Shown: positions 1 to 8,421 of the stretch, piece after piece
Layout: each line of letters opens with the position of its first letter
Position numbering within the stretch: the stretch's first letter is position 1
DNA from: Allomuricauda sp.
GTDB lineage: Bacteria > Bacteroidota > Bacteroidia > Flavobacteriales > Flavobacteriaceae
Direction: 5' to 3'
Length of the DNA: 48,124 nt
Assembly (NCBI GenBank): GCA_028284725.1
Contig: JANQRD010000014.1
Location: 1 to 48,124 of the forward strand
Notes under the pieces: model-generated
What the model was told of the DNA's origin: nothing
Databases searched by the model: none
What the model saw: only the letters and a program-made list of their open reading frames with translations
Program-made: the position numbers and the translations under genes

Positions 1-451
1 GATATCCAACCGGGATGTGTTTCCAATTGGGCAACAGGGCATTTTCTGGATCGCGGAACATTTTTCCCACGTTGGTGGCATGCTCAATGCTCGAATAAAA
101 ATCCGTGTAATCGCCAACGTATACGGGCATGTGCATTAGGGCTTCGGATTGAAGTACAAAAAGCTCGGGTTTTCCGGCCAAAATTGAATCGTCATCCTTT
201 AGCCAATGTTGAATATCAACCCGGACTTTTTTGGTAATGTTTTTTCCCAGCGCGATAAAATCATTAAGGGTATCCCTTTCAAGAACCGCGGTATTGAATT
301 CGAAAACATCCAATTCTGCAACAGCTGCCAAATCCAAAATATGGTCGCCAACAGCAACACCAGCTCTAGGGCTTCGGTCTTTGGTTGAAAAGATTCCAAA
401 GGGAATGTTATGAATGGAAAAATCGGAGTTTTCTGGTATGTTGATTATCAT
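1..451 (-). CDS. fahA: Fumarylacetoacetase, N-terminal part (cut by window edge)
   Basis: The last step of tyrosine breakdown splits fumarylacetoacetate into fumarate and acetoacetate in the cytoplasm. The first 150 codons are present, read from an ATG at 451, and the gene runs off the left edge. The small N-terminal SH3-like domain is followed by the start of the catalytic domain with DYTDFY (residues 114-119) and HATNVG (124-129). D117 and H124 have the same spacing as the metal-ligand Asp126 and catalytic His133 of mammalian FAH. It lies downstream of hmgA and hppD on the same strand, so all three steps from 4-hydroxyphenylpyruvate sit in one operon. The 95-nt gap to hmgA is long for an operon and holds an inverted repeat. 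The family call is firm; the C-terminus is not visible. Confidence 0.93.
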   Translation of the reverse strand, partial: MIINIPENSDFSIHNIPFGIFSTKDRSPRAGVAVGDHILDLAAVAELDVFEFNTAVLERDTLNDFIALGKNITKKVRVDIQHWLKDDDSILAGKPELFVLQSEALMHMPVYVGDYTDFYSSIEHATNVGKMFRDPENALLPNWKHIPVGY

Positions 452-478
452 TGAGTTTACTTTTTTTGAAATTCAAAG

Positions 479-540
479 GTCATCCTGAGCCTGTCGAAGG
501 AGACCCGGATAGCTTCACACTTCGACAAGCTCAGTGTGAC
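479..540. repeat. Imperfect inverted repeat between hmgA and fahA
   Basis: Arms of 21 nt (479-499 and 520-540) match at 18 of 21 positions when one is reverse-complemented, around a 20-nt loop. The core reads CTGAGCCTGTCGAAG on the left and CTTCGACAAGCTCAG on the right. This type of intergenic palindrome recurs in many Bacteroidota genomes, as I recall it. In the transcript it would fold into a long hairpin between hmgA and fahA. There is no clear T-tract after it on the minus strand, so it looks more like an RNA-processing or stability element, or a repeat, than a strong terminator. Confidence 0.75.
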
Positions 541-546
541 ATGATG

Positions 547-1704
547 CTATTCCAACCAAGATTTGTAATACTTGCCATCATCGATTTTCAAGGCATTTTC
601 GGTCACTTGTAGCGGCTTAAAAGTATCGATCATTACGGCAAGTTCCTGAGTCTCCTTTTTACCGATACTGGCTTCATAGGTGCCTGGATGCGGGCCGTGT
701 GGAATCCCAGCGGGATGCAATGAAATATAGCCTGGGCCTATGCCTGTTCTGCTCATAAAGTCACCATCCACATAATACAACACCTCGTCGGAATCGATGT
801 TGGAATGGTTGTATGGGGCCGGAATGGCCTTTGGATGATAGTCGTAAAGTCTTGGACAGAATGAGCAAATTACGAATGCTCCCGTTTCAAAAGTTTGGTG
901 TACCGGAGGTGGTTGGTGTACCCGACCCGTAATCGGCTCAAAGTTATGAATAGAGAATCCGTAAGGAAAATTGTATCCGTCCCATCCTACAACATCGAAA
1001 GGGTGCGTGGCATAGATCAAACTGTGGAGCATCCCTTGTTTTTTTATTTTTAGCAAAAACTCACCCTTTTCATCATGCGTTTCCAAATCTTGGGGCAGTT
1101 TGTAATCTCGTTCGCAAAATGGGGAATGCTCCAAGAGTTGACCAAACCAATTCCTGTAACGCTTTGGGGTGTAGATGGGATGAAACGACTCCGCATAAAG
1201 AATCCGGTTATCTTCGGAATCAAATTCGATTTGGTATATCATCCCTCTGGGAATGATGAGGTAGTCGCCGTACTCAAAGGGGATATTTCCAACAAATGTT
1301 TTTAGGGTACCACTCCCACGATGGATAAAAAGCATCTCATCAGCATCCGCATTTTTATAGAAATAGGAGGTAAGCGACTTTTTAGGAGCCACTAAACCAA
1401 TGTGTACATCGCTGTTGACCAAAGGTGTTTCACGTGCTTCCAAAAAATCATCCGCGGGTTTTACATCGAAGCCGATCAGTTTTCGACTGGTAATGTTTTT
1501 TTCCACAGCAATTTTAGGACTCATGTCCACTGCCTTTTCAACTTCGCTTACTTGGGTGGGTCTATGCAGGTGGTACAATAAAGACGACATGCCATCGAAT
1601 CCTATGGTGCCGAACAATTGCTCGTAGTACAGGTTACCGTCGGGTTTTTCAAATTGGGTATGCCGTTTTTGCGGAATCTTTCCGAGTTTGTGATAGATAG
1701 GCAT
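547..1704 (-). CDS. hmgA: Homogentisate 1,2-dioxygenase
   Basis: This Fe(II) dioxygenase opens the ring of homogentisate to give maleylacetoacetate, the middle step of the tyrosine pathway. It has 385 residues, shorter than the roughly 440-residue mammalian enzyme and closer to the compact bacterial form. The cupin core carries the expected iron-site region: H300 with the acidic residues D306/E307 in the stretch NHSNIDSDE, and H336 in IPHGPHPG. The HQPPPVHQTFETG segment at 263-275 is the conserved stretch that holds the likely general-base histidine. The gene follows hppD by 72 nt on the same strand and precedes fahA. No separate maleylacetoacetate isomerase gene is seen in the window. Confidence 0.94.
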   Translation of the reverse strand: MPIYHKLGKIPQKRHTQFEKPDGNLYYEQLFGTIGFDGMSSLLYHLHRPTQVSEVEKAVDMSPKIAVEKNITSRKLIGFDVKPADDFLEARETPLVNSDVHIGLVAPKKSLTSYFYKNADADEMLFIHRGSGTLKTFVGNIPFEYGDYLIIPRGMIYQIEFDSEDNRILYAESFHPIYTPKRYRNWFGQLLEHSPFCERDYKLPQDLETHDEKGEFLLKIKKQGMLHSLIYATHPFDVVGWDGYNFPYGFSIHNFEPITGRVHQPPPVHQTFETGAFVICSFCPRLYDYHPKAIPAPYNHSNIDSDEVLYYVDGDFMSRTGIGPGYISLHPAGIPHGPHPGTYEASIGKKETQELAVMIDTFKPLQVTENALKIDDGKYYKSWLE

Positions 1705-1776
1705 TTCTATAAGTTATGGATTCTGAATATTGAGATTGAGTAAAAAATGCAAACCCAAAATCAAACTCAAAATAGA

Positions 1777-2910
1777 TTAATGTAATGTTCCTCTTATTTC
1801 CTGTTCGCGTTCAATCGCTTCGAACAATGCCTTAAAGTTACCTTTTCCAAAGGATTGTGCCCCTTTTCTTTGGATGATTTCGAAGAACATAGTGGGCCGT
1901 GGCTCCACAGGACGGGTAAAGATCTGTAGCAAATACCCCTCATCATCACGATCTACCAAAATCCCCAGCTCTTTTAAGGGCGCAATATCCTCGTCGATTT
2001 TGCCGACCCGATCCAAAACGGCATCATAATAGGAATCGGGCACCTGTAGGAATTCAACCCCACGACTTCTTAGTTGGCGTACCGTAGAAATAATGTCGTC
2101 AGTTGCCACAGCAATATGCTGAACACCTTCACCTTCGTAAAAGTCCAAATACTCTTCAACCTGAGATCTTTTTTTGCCTTCGGCAGGTTCGTTGATCGGG
2201 AATTTGATGCGACCATTTCCGTTGCTCATCACCTTGCTCATCAAAGCGGTGTATTCGGTGGAAATATCCTTATCATCAAAAGATAGAATTTGGGTAAAGC
2301 CCATGACCTTTTCATAAAATTCTACCCAATAATTCATTTTGTTCCACCCTACGTTGCCTACCATGTGATCTACATACTTAAGGCCGACGGGTTCTGGATT
2401 GTATTCTGGTGTCTCCCATTTTTTGAATCCAGGCATAAAGATGCCATTGTAATCCTTGCGTTCTACAAAAATATGAACGGTCTCACCATAGGTGTAGATT
2501 CCGGATCGGACAATTTTGCCGGTTTCATCTTCTTCCGTCTGTGGCTCCATATAGGGTTTTGCACCTCGTTCTAACGCAGTATTGTATGCATAAGTGGCGT
2601 CATCCACCCAAAGAGCTACCACTTTGATGCCATCGCCGTGCTGATCGATGTGACGACCGATGTCCGTGCCACTTTTAAGTGGGGAAGTCAATACCAATCG
2701 AATCTTGTCTTGAACCACCACATAACTTTCCCTATCTTTCAATCCGGTTTCCAGCCCGGCATAGGCAAGGGATTGAAAACCAAAAGCAGTTTTGTAGAAG
2801 TGTGCAGCTTGTTTGGAATTGCTTACGTACAGCTCCAAATAATCGGTCCCATTGATGGGCATAAAGTCCTTGGCGGTATCGTTCATTTTGGGTAAAGTAG
2901 ACGTTTCCAT
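1777..2910 (-). CDS. hppD: 4-hydroxyphenylpyruvate dioxygenase
   Basis: The enzyme converts 4-hydroxyphenylpyruvate to homogentisate, the entry step of the operon. It has 377 residues in two vicinal-oxygen-chelate halves: residues about 20-150, and a catalytic half about 175-365. The Fe(II) triad is visible as H182 (VDHMVGN), H265 (VQHIAVAT) and E344 (FFEIIQR). The C-terminal signature with FFEIIQRKG and FGKGNFKALFEAIE is intact. It is first in hppD-hmgA-fahA and is transcribed away from a MarR-family gene. A -7 element (TATTTTTG, minus strand, 2962-2955) lies about 45 nt upstream of the ATG and overlaps a palindrome, so repression by the neighbouring regulator is likely (inference). Confidence 0.96.
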   Translation of the reverse strand: METSTLPKMNDTAKDFMPINGTDYLELYVSNSKQAAHFYKTAFGFQSLAYAGLETGLKDRESYVVVQDKIRLVLTSPLKSGTDIGRHIDQHGDGIKVVALWVDDATYAYNTALERGAKPYMEPQTEEDETGKIVRSGIYTYGETVHIFVERKDYNGIFMPGFKKWETPEYNPEPVGLKYVDHMVGNVGWNKMNYWVEFYEKVMGFTQILSFDDKDISTEYTALMSKVMSNGNGRIKFPINEPAEGKKRSQVEEYLDFYEGEGVQHIAVATDDIISTVRQLRSRGVEFLQVPDSYYDAVLDRVGKIDEDIAPLKELGILVDRDDEGYLLQIFTRPVEPRPTMFFEIIQRKGAQSFGKGNFKALFEAIEREQEIRGTLH

Positions 2911-2939
2911 GGATGGATATTTTAAGTTTTGAAAAATTA

Positions 2940-2962
2940 TTGTTGTTAATGCAACAAAAATA
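2940..2962 (-). promoter_or_regulatory. hppD promoter -7 element overlapping a candidate MarR operator
   Basis: Positions 2940-2957 hold a perfect 6-bp inverted repeat, TTGTTG-TTAATG-CAACAA, a typical MarR-family operator size. On the minus strand the element TATTTTTG (2962-2955) fits the Bacteroidota -7 consensus TAnnTTTG for hppD and shares three bases with the right arm. A repressor on the palindrome would cover the -7 region and start site of hppD. No good -33 TTG was found upstream. Binding by the adjacent regulator is inferred from position. Confidence 0.6.
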
Positions 2963-2983
2963 CATAATTTTGGAATTGAATGA

Positions 2984-2991
2984 TAGGTTTG
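2984..2991 (+). promoter_or_regulatory. Putative -7 element for the marR gene
   Basis: TAGGTTTG fits TAnnTTTG and lies 43 nt upstream of the chosen ATG at 3035. It is 26 nt from the palindrome at 2940-2957, so one bound repressor could affect both divergent promoters. A clear -33 TTG at the usual distance is lacking. Confidence 0.4.
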
Positions 2992-3034
2992 TTTGAAAAA
3001 TTATCGTTAAAAATTGTCCCTTCTCTTTAGGTCT

Positions 3035-3481
3035 ATGCTGAACCATATTGATGAAATATCGGGTATTGGACTGCACTTGGATTTGGTGCTACGTAAGGTT
3101 CAGGATGCCTACCTACGTAAGTTTGAGGAGCTTGAAGTGGACATGACCATAGAGCAGTGGGTGATTTTACATCGGATTTCCCAATTGGGGGATGAAGCTT
3201 CGCAACGCGAAATAGTGCGTTCCAACTTCCGAAATCGGGCTACAACATCCAGAGTTATTGGAAAATTGGAAAGCAAGGACTGGATCAGCAAAACCCGGTT
3301 TGAGGGAGATCAAAAGCGCTTTAAACTCGAATTGACAACCAAAGGAAGGGAGATAATTTCAAAAATTGAACCCCATGCAAACCTTCTCCGCAAACAGGCT
3401 GTAAATGGCTTGGACACTGTAGCGTTTGAAACTTTTTTAAAGGTTCTCGACCAAATTGGAGCGAATTACAGTGCCAAATGA
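3035..3481 (+). CDS. MarR-family transcriptional regulator, probably of the tyrosine operon
   Basis: A 148-residue winged-helix regulator from ATG 3035. An in-frame TTG at 3014 would add seven residues but is less likely. MarR architecture is clear: an N-terminal dimer helix, the recognition region around QREIVRSNFRNRATTSRVIGKLESKDWI, a wing containing FEGDQKRFKLELTTKGREI, and C-terminal dimer helices. It is divergent from hppD across a 124-nt intergenic region that carries a palindrome on the hppD -7 element. Known MarR proteins of aromatic catabolism sense pathway acids; homogentisate or 4-hydroxyphenylpyruvate as ligand is inferred from the neighbourhood only. Confidence 0.88.
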   Translation: MLNHIDEISGIGLHLDLVLRKVQDAYLRKFEELEVDMTIEQWVILHRISQLGDEASQREIVRSNFRNRATTSRVIGKLESKDWISKTRFEGDQKRFKLELTTKGREIISKIEPHANLLRKQAVNGLDTVAFETFLKVLDQIGANYSAK

Positions 3482-3538
3482 GATAGTCCCAACCCATAAT
3501 CGCCATTTCTGTATTGCATTTTGCCCTAAAGAATTGTT

Positions 3539-3600
3539 AAAAGACTTCATTTGGATTGATTCCTTCTCTCAATGAAGACGGTATAAGTCTTTTCTTTTCC
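3539..3600 (+). terminator. Terminator-like hairpin after marR, with two competing stems
   Basis: The outer arms AAAAGACTT (3539-3547) and AAGTCTTTT (3585-3593) are exact complements and are followed by a pyrimidine-rich run. An inner pair, CTTCATT (3545-3551) and AATGAAG (3571-3577), is also exact but shares CTT with the outer left arm. The loop is long, so termination strength is uncertain. Confidence 0.4.
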
Positions 3601-3710
3601 ACTGCTGAAATCACCCATCGAATTCAGTGGTTACCGTCCTTGGTAAATTACACTTCGTTGAGTTCCAATAATAAGATTTTCTTTTTTTAAATTATTATTT
3701 GATATTTATT

Positions 3711-3718
3711 TACTTTTG
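3711..3718 (+). promoter_or_regulatory. Putative -7 element for the DUF4249/TonB receptor pair
   Basis: TACTTTTG fits TAnnTTTG and lies 70 nt upstream of the lipoprotein ATG at 3789, in a very AT-rich stretch. A TTTG at 3698-3701 is too close to be the -33 element, so support is the -7 motif only. Confidence 0.4.
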
Positions 3719-3788
3719 TTTCATTACGAAATTTATTTTTAACGTTTCGTTTTATTTTTTATGCCTTCATTGGCAATTGAGTGTTTAT

Positions 3789-4964
3789 ATGGAAAATCGG
3801 AAATGTCAATTTCATTTTAAAAAAGGCCTACTCTGGATTTTCCTTATTCTTTCCACTTCCTGCATTGAGCCAACAGAACCTGTTTTCAAGCTCCGTGATG
3901 GGCTTTTGTATGTGGACGCCTTTGTTGGTACCGCAGAAGGGGTCTCATATGCTACCATATACAAGTCCGTTGAGGTTGCCAATACTTTGGAGTTTGAGTT
4001 CATTAATGATGCAAGTGTTTCCTTTCACAATTTGGACACTGGTGAAATGGTCTCTTTATCTGAGTCGAATAACAATTATTTGCCACCTTGGGATTTTATG
4101 GCTTCGGTTGGCGATTCGTGGGAATTGCACATCTCATTGGCAGATGGTACCCTGTATCGCTCTAGGGCTGAGGCCATCAAAAACCCAGTAGCGATTAAGG
4201 ACATGCGGGCCACATACGATCCAGAGTTGTTGTTTAGGGAAAGTTCAGGCACTTTTTTGCCAGGTCATTTTATCTCGGTCGATATTGAAGATCCAGGCGA
4301 TGTCAATAATTTTTACTTCTGGAAATTCCGATCGTTTGAGAATCTGAATATTTGCGGAACCTGTACGAACCAGATATATAGGGATGGTGGGTGTACGGAA
4401 AATGAAATCAACATTGGATATGGATACACCGTAGACTATCTATGTGAGACTGACTGTTGGCAGATTCGATACAACGAGAACATTAAGCTCTTCAGTGATG
4501 AGTTCAACAATGGGAATTCGGTGAATAATTTGCCTGTGGCCGATGTTTTGTTGTACTCCAAAGAGGATATTGTGGTCGAGGTGCAACAATTTTCACTATC
4601 CGCTAAGGCCTATGACTACTACAGCATTTTGAAGGACATTGTGGATAACAATAGTTCCCTCAATGCTCCACCCCCTGCCACCTTGATAGGAAATATGTTC
4701 AATCCAAGCAATAGTGAGGAACAAGTACTGGGAAGGTTTACCGCTTCTGCCGTTACAAAGCGTTCCCTTTTTATAGACCGCACCAACATACCAAGTGGGC
4801 CCATAGAACCCAAGGATGTTGCCGATCTGGAAAACTGCTTCATCATATGTGGCGGCCCATGTCCTACAGGCCCAGGCCCTCCATGTCCTTTGGTAACCAG
4901 AGTTGTATGTAATGAAAGCAGATACCGAACTGCAATTGAACCTGAAGGATGGATAAGAGAATAG
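3789..4964 (+). CDS. DUF4249-type surface/periplasmic lipoprotein
   Basis: A 391-residue lipoprotein of unknown function. I start it at ATG 3789 because that puts a lipoprotein signal (KKGLLWIFLILSTSC, lipid Cys 25) at the N-terminus; the longer frame from 3699 only adds an AT-rich hydrophobic run. The segment after the Cys, with LLYVDAF followed by an Ig-like strand pattern, fits the DUF4249 family, which usually sits beside a TonB-dependent receptor. The C-terminal third has several cysteines and a Pro/Gly/Cys-rich stretch (CGGPCPTGPGPPC). Its end overlaps the receptor start by 16 nt, so the two are probably translationally coupled. The cargo is unknown. Confidence 0.75.
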   Translation: MENRKCQFHFKKGLLWIFLILSTSCIEPTEPVFKLRDGLLYVDAFVGTAEGVSYATIYKSVEVANTLEFEFINDASVSFHNLDTGEMVSLSESNNNYLPPWDFMASVGDSWELHISLADGTLYRSRAEAIKNPVAIKDMRATYDPELLFRESSGTFLPGHFISVDIEDPGDVNNFYFWKFRSFENLNICGTCTNQIYRDGGCTENEINIGYGYTVDYLCETDCWQIRYNENIKLFSDEFNNGNSVNNLPVADVLLYSKEDIVVEVQQFSLSAKAYDYYSILKDIVDNNSSLNAPPPATLIGNMFNPSNSEEQVLGRFTASAVTKRSLFIDRTNIPSGPIEPKDVADLENCFIICGGPCPTGPGPPCPLVTRVVCNESRYRTAIEPEGWIRE

Positions 4965-7405
4965 GATCACCCATTCATTTTGAAAGGCAAATCGGCATGG
5001 TTGTTCTTGCTGTAGTATTTCTTTTTTTTACTGATCTGGTCTCAGCCCAAGAAAGGAAGTTTGAATTGTCTTTCTTGGTCACGGACAAGAACACGGGCGA
5101 TTTCTTGGAAGATGTCCAAATAGCGATACAGCCTTGTAGATGTGGAGGGGTCACCGATAAAAATGGATCTTTGAGCTTACAACTTCCTACAGACGATTAT
5201 ATTGCAAACATTTCATTTATAGGATATCAATCACATACCGAAAAAATCTCGTTGAGTGGAAACAGATTGATACGAATCCAGCTTTCCGAACAAAGTGAGC
5301 AACTATCCGAGGTCATTGTGCGCGCCAAAAAGCTGAACGATAATATTGAGTCTCCACAAATGGGCATTGTAAAACTTAAAGCAGAAGCATTAAAGAAACT
5401 ACCAACCGCTTTGGGCGAGTTTGATGTATTTAGGGGCATGACCTTGGTGGCTGGGGTCAACAATGCGGGAGATGTTAGTAATGGGTTGTCCGTGCGGGGT
5501 GGATCGTTGGACCAAAACCTACTGCTTTATGAGTATGCGCCCATATTTAACCCGACCCATATGTTTGGACTGGTCTCCGTTTTTACGCCCGGGGCACTGG
5601 CTTCCGTGGATTTGTATCGCGCGAACATACCAGCAAGGTATGGGGGTAGGGTAGCCTCGGTGTTGGATGTAAAGGCGAAAAACCCGTATGTGGACAAGTT
5701 TAAATTAAGTGGAGGAATTGGATTGTTGTCCAGTCGACTTTCTGTTGAGTCACCAATTATTAAAGATCGATTGATGACATCTGTCTCCCTCAGGGCAGGA
5801 TTTACCGATTTTTTACTTCCAATTTTTTCAGAGCGACTTAAAAATACCAAGGCCAAGTTTGGAGACGGTACCCTAAAACTCCTTTACCTGCCAACCGAAA
5901 AAGATCAAATATCGTTTACGGGTTTTTATAGCAAGGACTTTTACCAATTGGATCTTGTTTCTTCCATTGAAAACATCAATGCGGAAAGCAATCAATACGA
6001 TTTTTCCATTTTAAATGGAACATTGAAATGGCTACACTCGCTTACTAAAAATACCAGCCTAAAGACTTTGGTGGTTGGTAGCACCTATACTCCCAAGATT
6101 ATCTTTCCGGAAATGGGGAGTTCCAATGAGATTGAATATGAGTCTGGGATACGTTACTTAGGCTTCATATCGGAGTTCAACAAAAAAGTGAACGACAAAT
6201 TGGATTATTATTTAGGTGTTCAGGCCAATCAGTATAACATTAGTCCCGGAAGTTTGGATCCTGGAAACGCCGCAAGTATTACACCCGTTTCATTGACCAA
6301 GGAGACCAATTATGAACTAGCTACTTATGCCAATTTAAATTGGTCGCTGAACAACTTATTTTCAGTTTCGGGAGGACTTCGTTATAATCATTTCTTGTTG
6401 GTGGGACCGTATACGAAAGCCACTTTTGATGAGGTGGAAGGTACGGTTATCGATACTGAGCTTTTTAATAAAGGTGACAAGGTTGCTACATATAATGGGT
6501 TGGAGCCCCGGGCTGGAGTTTCCATAAAGTTGACCGAAAATACTTCTTTAAAAGCCAGTTATGCCAGACTCAACCAGTATCTACAAAATATTTACAATAC
6601 CACTACGCCCTTGCCCACATCCCGTTGGAAATCTGCTGATCCCAACATAAAACCGCAGATAGGTAATTCCTATGGTTTTGGGATCTATAAAAACTTTGAT
6701 GACAATTCCGTTGAAATGGCGCTGGAGGGTTATTATAGGGCTACCGAAAATGTATTGACCTACAAACCCGGAGCGGATTTTTTTCTTGAGGAGTTTTTGG
6801 AACAGGATGTTGTTCAGGGTCAGGGGAGGGCCTACGGTGTGGAGTTGAGTTTTAGCAAATCCAACGGCAACGTAAATGGGTGGTTTAATTACACATGGTC
6901 AAGAAGTTTTTTACGCTCAGTTAATGAGAAAGTTGGTGATAGGATCAATAACAACCAGTGGTTCGCTTCGGATTTTGATCGCCCCCATGTTTTTAATGGT
7001 ACCATCAATTTTGAAAAAAACAAGTACAACACGGTGAGCCTCAATTTCACCTGCCAAACAGGACGTCCCTACACGATTGCCAATGGAGTGGTGTCCGTTG
7101 ATGAGATTGAGGCCCCAATCTTTTTGGAACGCAATAACGCCCGACTGCCCGTGTACCACCGACTGGATTTTTCATGGAATATCCATTTTAGCAAGAGCAA
7201 AAAGAACAAAAGATGGCAAAACGATTGGACTTTTACGGTATATAATCTCTACGGCCGAAAAAATCCCATCAACAACTATTACTCACAGCGGAACAACTTC
7301 AAGGAAAACTTCGATATTTTTGGGACCAGTCCGTTGGGATCTTATGAACTTCTGGTTCTGAACAGTCCACTATTTTCGTTGACCTATAATTTTAAATTCC
7401 AATAA
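4949..7405 (+). CDS. TonB-dependent outer membrane receptor with carboxypeptidase-like N-domain
   Basis: An outer membrane beta-barrel transporter of 818 residues. A signal peptide ending near VSAQ (residue 34) is followed by a carboxypeptidase-D-like regulatory domain (about 38-125), a plug (about 140-245, with GLSVRGGSLDQNLLLYEYAPIF-type sequence and the ARYGGRVASVLDVK strand) and a 22-strand-type barrel. It lacks the length and plug signature of a SusC nutrient receptor, and no SusD gene is present. The partner is the overlapping DUF4249 lipoprotein. Such pairs are common in Bacteroidota and their substrate is generally not known. The gene ends 13 nt from a convergent aldo/keto reductase. 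The N-domain contains an unusual CxC (QPCRCGG). Confidence 0.9.
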   Translation: MDKRIGSPIHFERQIGMVVLAVVFLFFTDLVSAQERKFELSFLVTDKNTGDFLEDVQIAIQPCRCGGVTDKNGSLSLQLPTDDYIANISFIGYQSHTEKISLSGNRLIRIQLSEQSEQLSEVIVRAKKLNDNIESPQMGIVKLKAEALKKLPTALGEFDVFRGMTLVAGVNNAGDVSNGLSVRGGSLDQNLLLYEYAPIFNPTHMFGLVSVFTPGALASVDLYRANIPARYGGRVASVLDVKAKNPYVDKFKLSGGIGLLSSRLSVESPIIKDRLMTSVSLRAGFTDFLLPIFSERLKNTKAKFGDGTLKLLYLPTEKDQISFTGFYSKDFYQLDLVSSIENINAESNQYDFSILNGTLKWLHSLTKNTSLKTLVVGSTYTPKIIFPEMGSSNEIEYESGIRYLGFISEFNKKVNDKLDYYLGVQANQYNISPGSLDPGNAASITPVSLTKETNYELATYANLNWSLNNLFSVSGGLRYNHFLLVGPYTKATFDEVEGTVIDTELFNKGDKVATYNGLEPRAGVSIKLTENTSLKASYARLNQYLQNIYNTTTPLPTSRWKSADPNIKPQIGNSYGFGIYKNFDDNSVEMALEGYYRATENVLTYKPGADFFLEEFLEQDVVQGQGRAYGVELSFSKSNGNVNGWFNYTWSRSFLRSVNEKVGDRINNNQWFASDFDRPHVFNGTINFEKNKYNTVSLNFTCQTGRPYTIANGVVSVDEIEAPIFLERNNARLPVYHRLDFSWNIHFSKSKKNKRWQNDWTFTVYNLYGRKNPINNYYSQRNNFKENFDIFGTSPLGSYELLVLNSPLFSLTYNFKFQ

Positions 7406-7418
7406 GCCAAAAAGGGTA

Positions 7419-8387
7419 TTAGTCCCCAGCACCGTTTAACTCGTTCAATTGTTCTTCGCTCAAAGCGATATCGGCAGCCTTGACACTTTCTTCAATTTGA
7501 CTGGGTCTACTTCCGGAAATCAGAGGGATGATTTTGGTATCCTGCTGCATCATCCAAGCCAAGACCAATTGATTTTTAGTGCAGCCTATGGCTTTGGCGA
7601 CCTTGTCCAAAGTGGCCATGCGTATTTCATTGTCTTTGGTATCGTACTCGTCTGGAATTGAGACTTTTTTATTATCAGAATACACTCCGGATAGCAAGGT
7701 GGAATAGGCCAAAAGTGTTAATCCTTTTCTATTTTTGATGTAATCCATCATTTCGGGGTCAATCAGACGCTGTACCCAAAAATCAGCATTGTATTTTGGT
7801 CTTAAATAGGAATACTTTTGCTGCACGCAGCTATAGGAAATCAATCCCTTCTCCTTGCTCAGCACATTACTTTCCTCAATCCGCCAAGTCCAGGTATTAC
7901 TGGTTCCAATCGCTCTAATTTTACCCTGTTCTTTTAATTTTTGAAATGCGTTCAAGCGCTCTTCGATTGGATATTCCTGAAAATCGATGTGGCCGTAAAG
8001 CACATCGATGTAGTCTGTTTTTAGCCGTTTCAAGCTATCTTCCACTGCCTTTATGATGGTATCATGGGCCAGTCCTTCCAGTTGTACGGAATCTAAATTT
8101 CCATCAAAGGATTCAGGTCTGGCTCCGCATTTGGTGGCAAGAATTATTTTGTCCCGCTGTTGGGATGCTATCCAGTTCCCGATGGTATTTTCACTTTCGT
8201 CGCCAACGCCATTTTCCATCCAGAAGGCATAGTTGTTGGACGTATCCACAAAATTCCCTCCATGCTCCAAAAAAGTGTTTAAAATAGATTCGGATTGTTT
8301 TTGATCGGTCTTTGTGCCAAAGTACATCGTACCCAGGCACATCTCGGACACTTGGATGCCCGAACTGCCAAGTTCAATTTTCTTCAT
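7419..8387 (-). CDS. Aldo/keto reductase
   Basis: A 322-residue NADPH-dependent (beta/alpha)8-barrel oxidoreductase. The catalytic tetrad is complete: D48 (VDTSNNY), Y53, K86 (ATKCG) and H133 (YGHIDF). The C-terminal cofactor segment with LISGSRPSQIEESVKAADI is typical of the family. It lies 34 nt after polA on the same strand and may be cotranscribed, although the two have no evident shared task. The substrate cannot be read from sequence. Confidence 0.9.
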   Translation of the reverse strand: MKKIELGSSGIQVSEMCLGTMYFGTKTDQKQSESILNTFLEHGGNFVDTSNNYAFWMENGVGDESENTIGNWIASQQRDKIILATKCGARPESFDGNLDSVQLEGLAHDTIIKAVEDSLKRLKTDYIDVLYGHIDFQEYPIEERLNAFQKLKEQGKIRAIGTSNTWTWRIEESNVLSKEKGLISYSCVQQKYSYLRPKYNADFWVQRLIDPEMMDYIKNRKGLTLLAYSTLLSGVYSDNKKVSIPDEYDTKDNEIRMATLDKVAKAIGCTKNQLVLAWMMQQDTKIIPLISGSRPSQIEESVKAADIALSEEQLNELNGAGD

Positions 8388-8421
8388 TTTTTGATTGAAT
8401 ATTTATGTTAGATGATGAATG

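Larger units (their letters stand above)
3482..3788. other. 307-nt AT-rich gap between marR and the DUF4249 gene
   Basis: No convincing ORF. It holds a hairpin region (3539-3600) and, nearer the next gene, a very T-rich stretch with a candidate -7 element at 3711-3718. The AT content rises sharply from about 3660. Confidence 0.6.

Noticed and set aside
3699-3788. 30-residue N-terminal extension of the DUF4249 protein
   Set aside because: It is a hydrophobic read-out of AT-rich promoter DNA; a proper lipoprotein signal starts at 3789.
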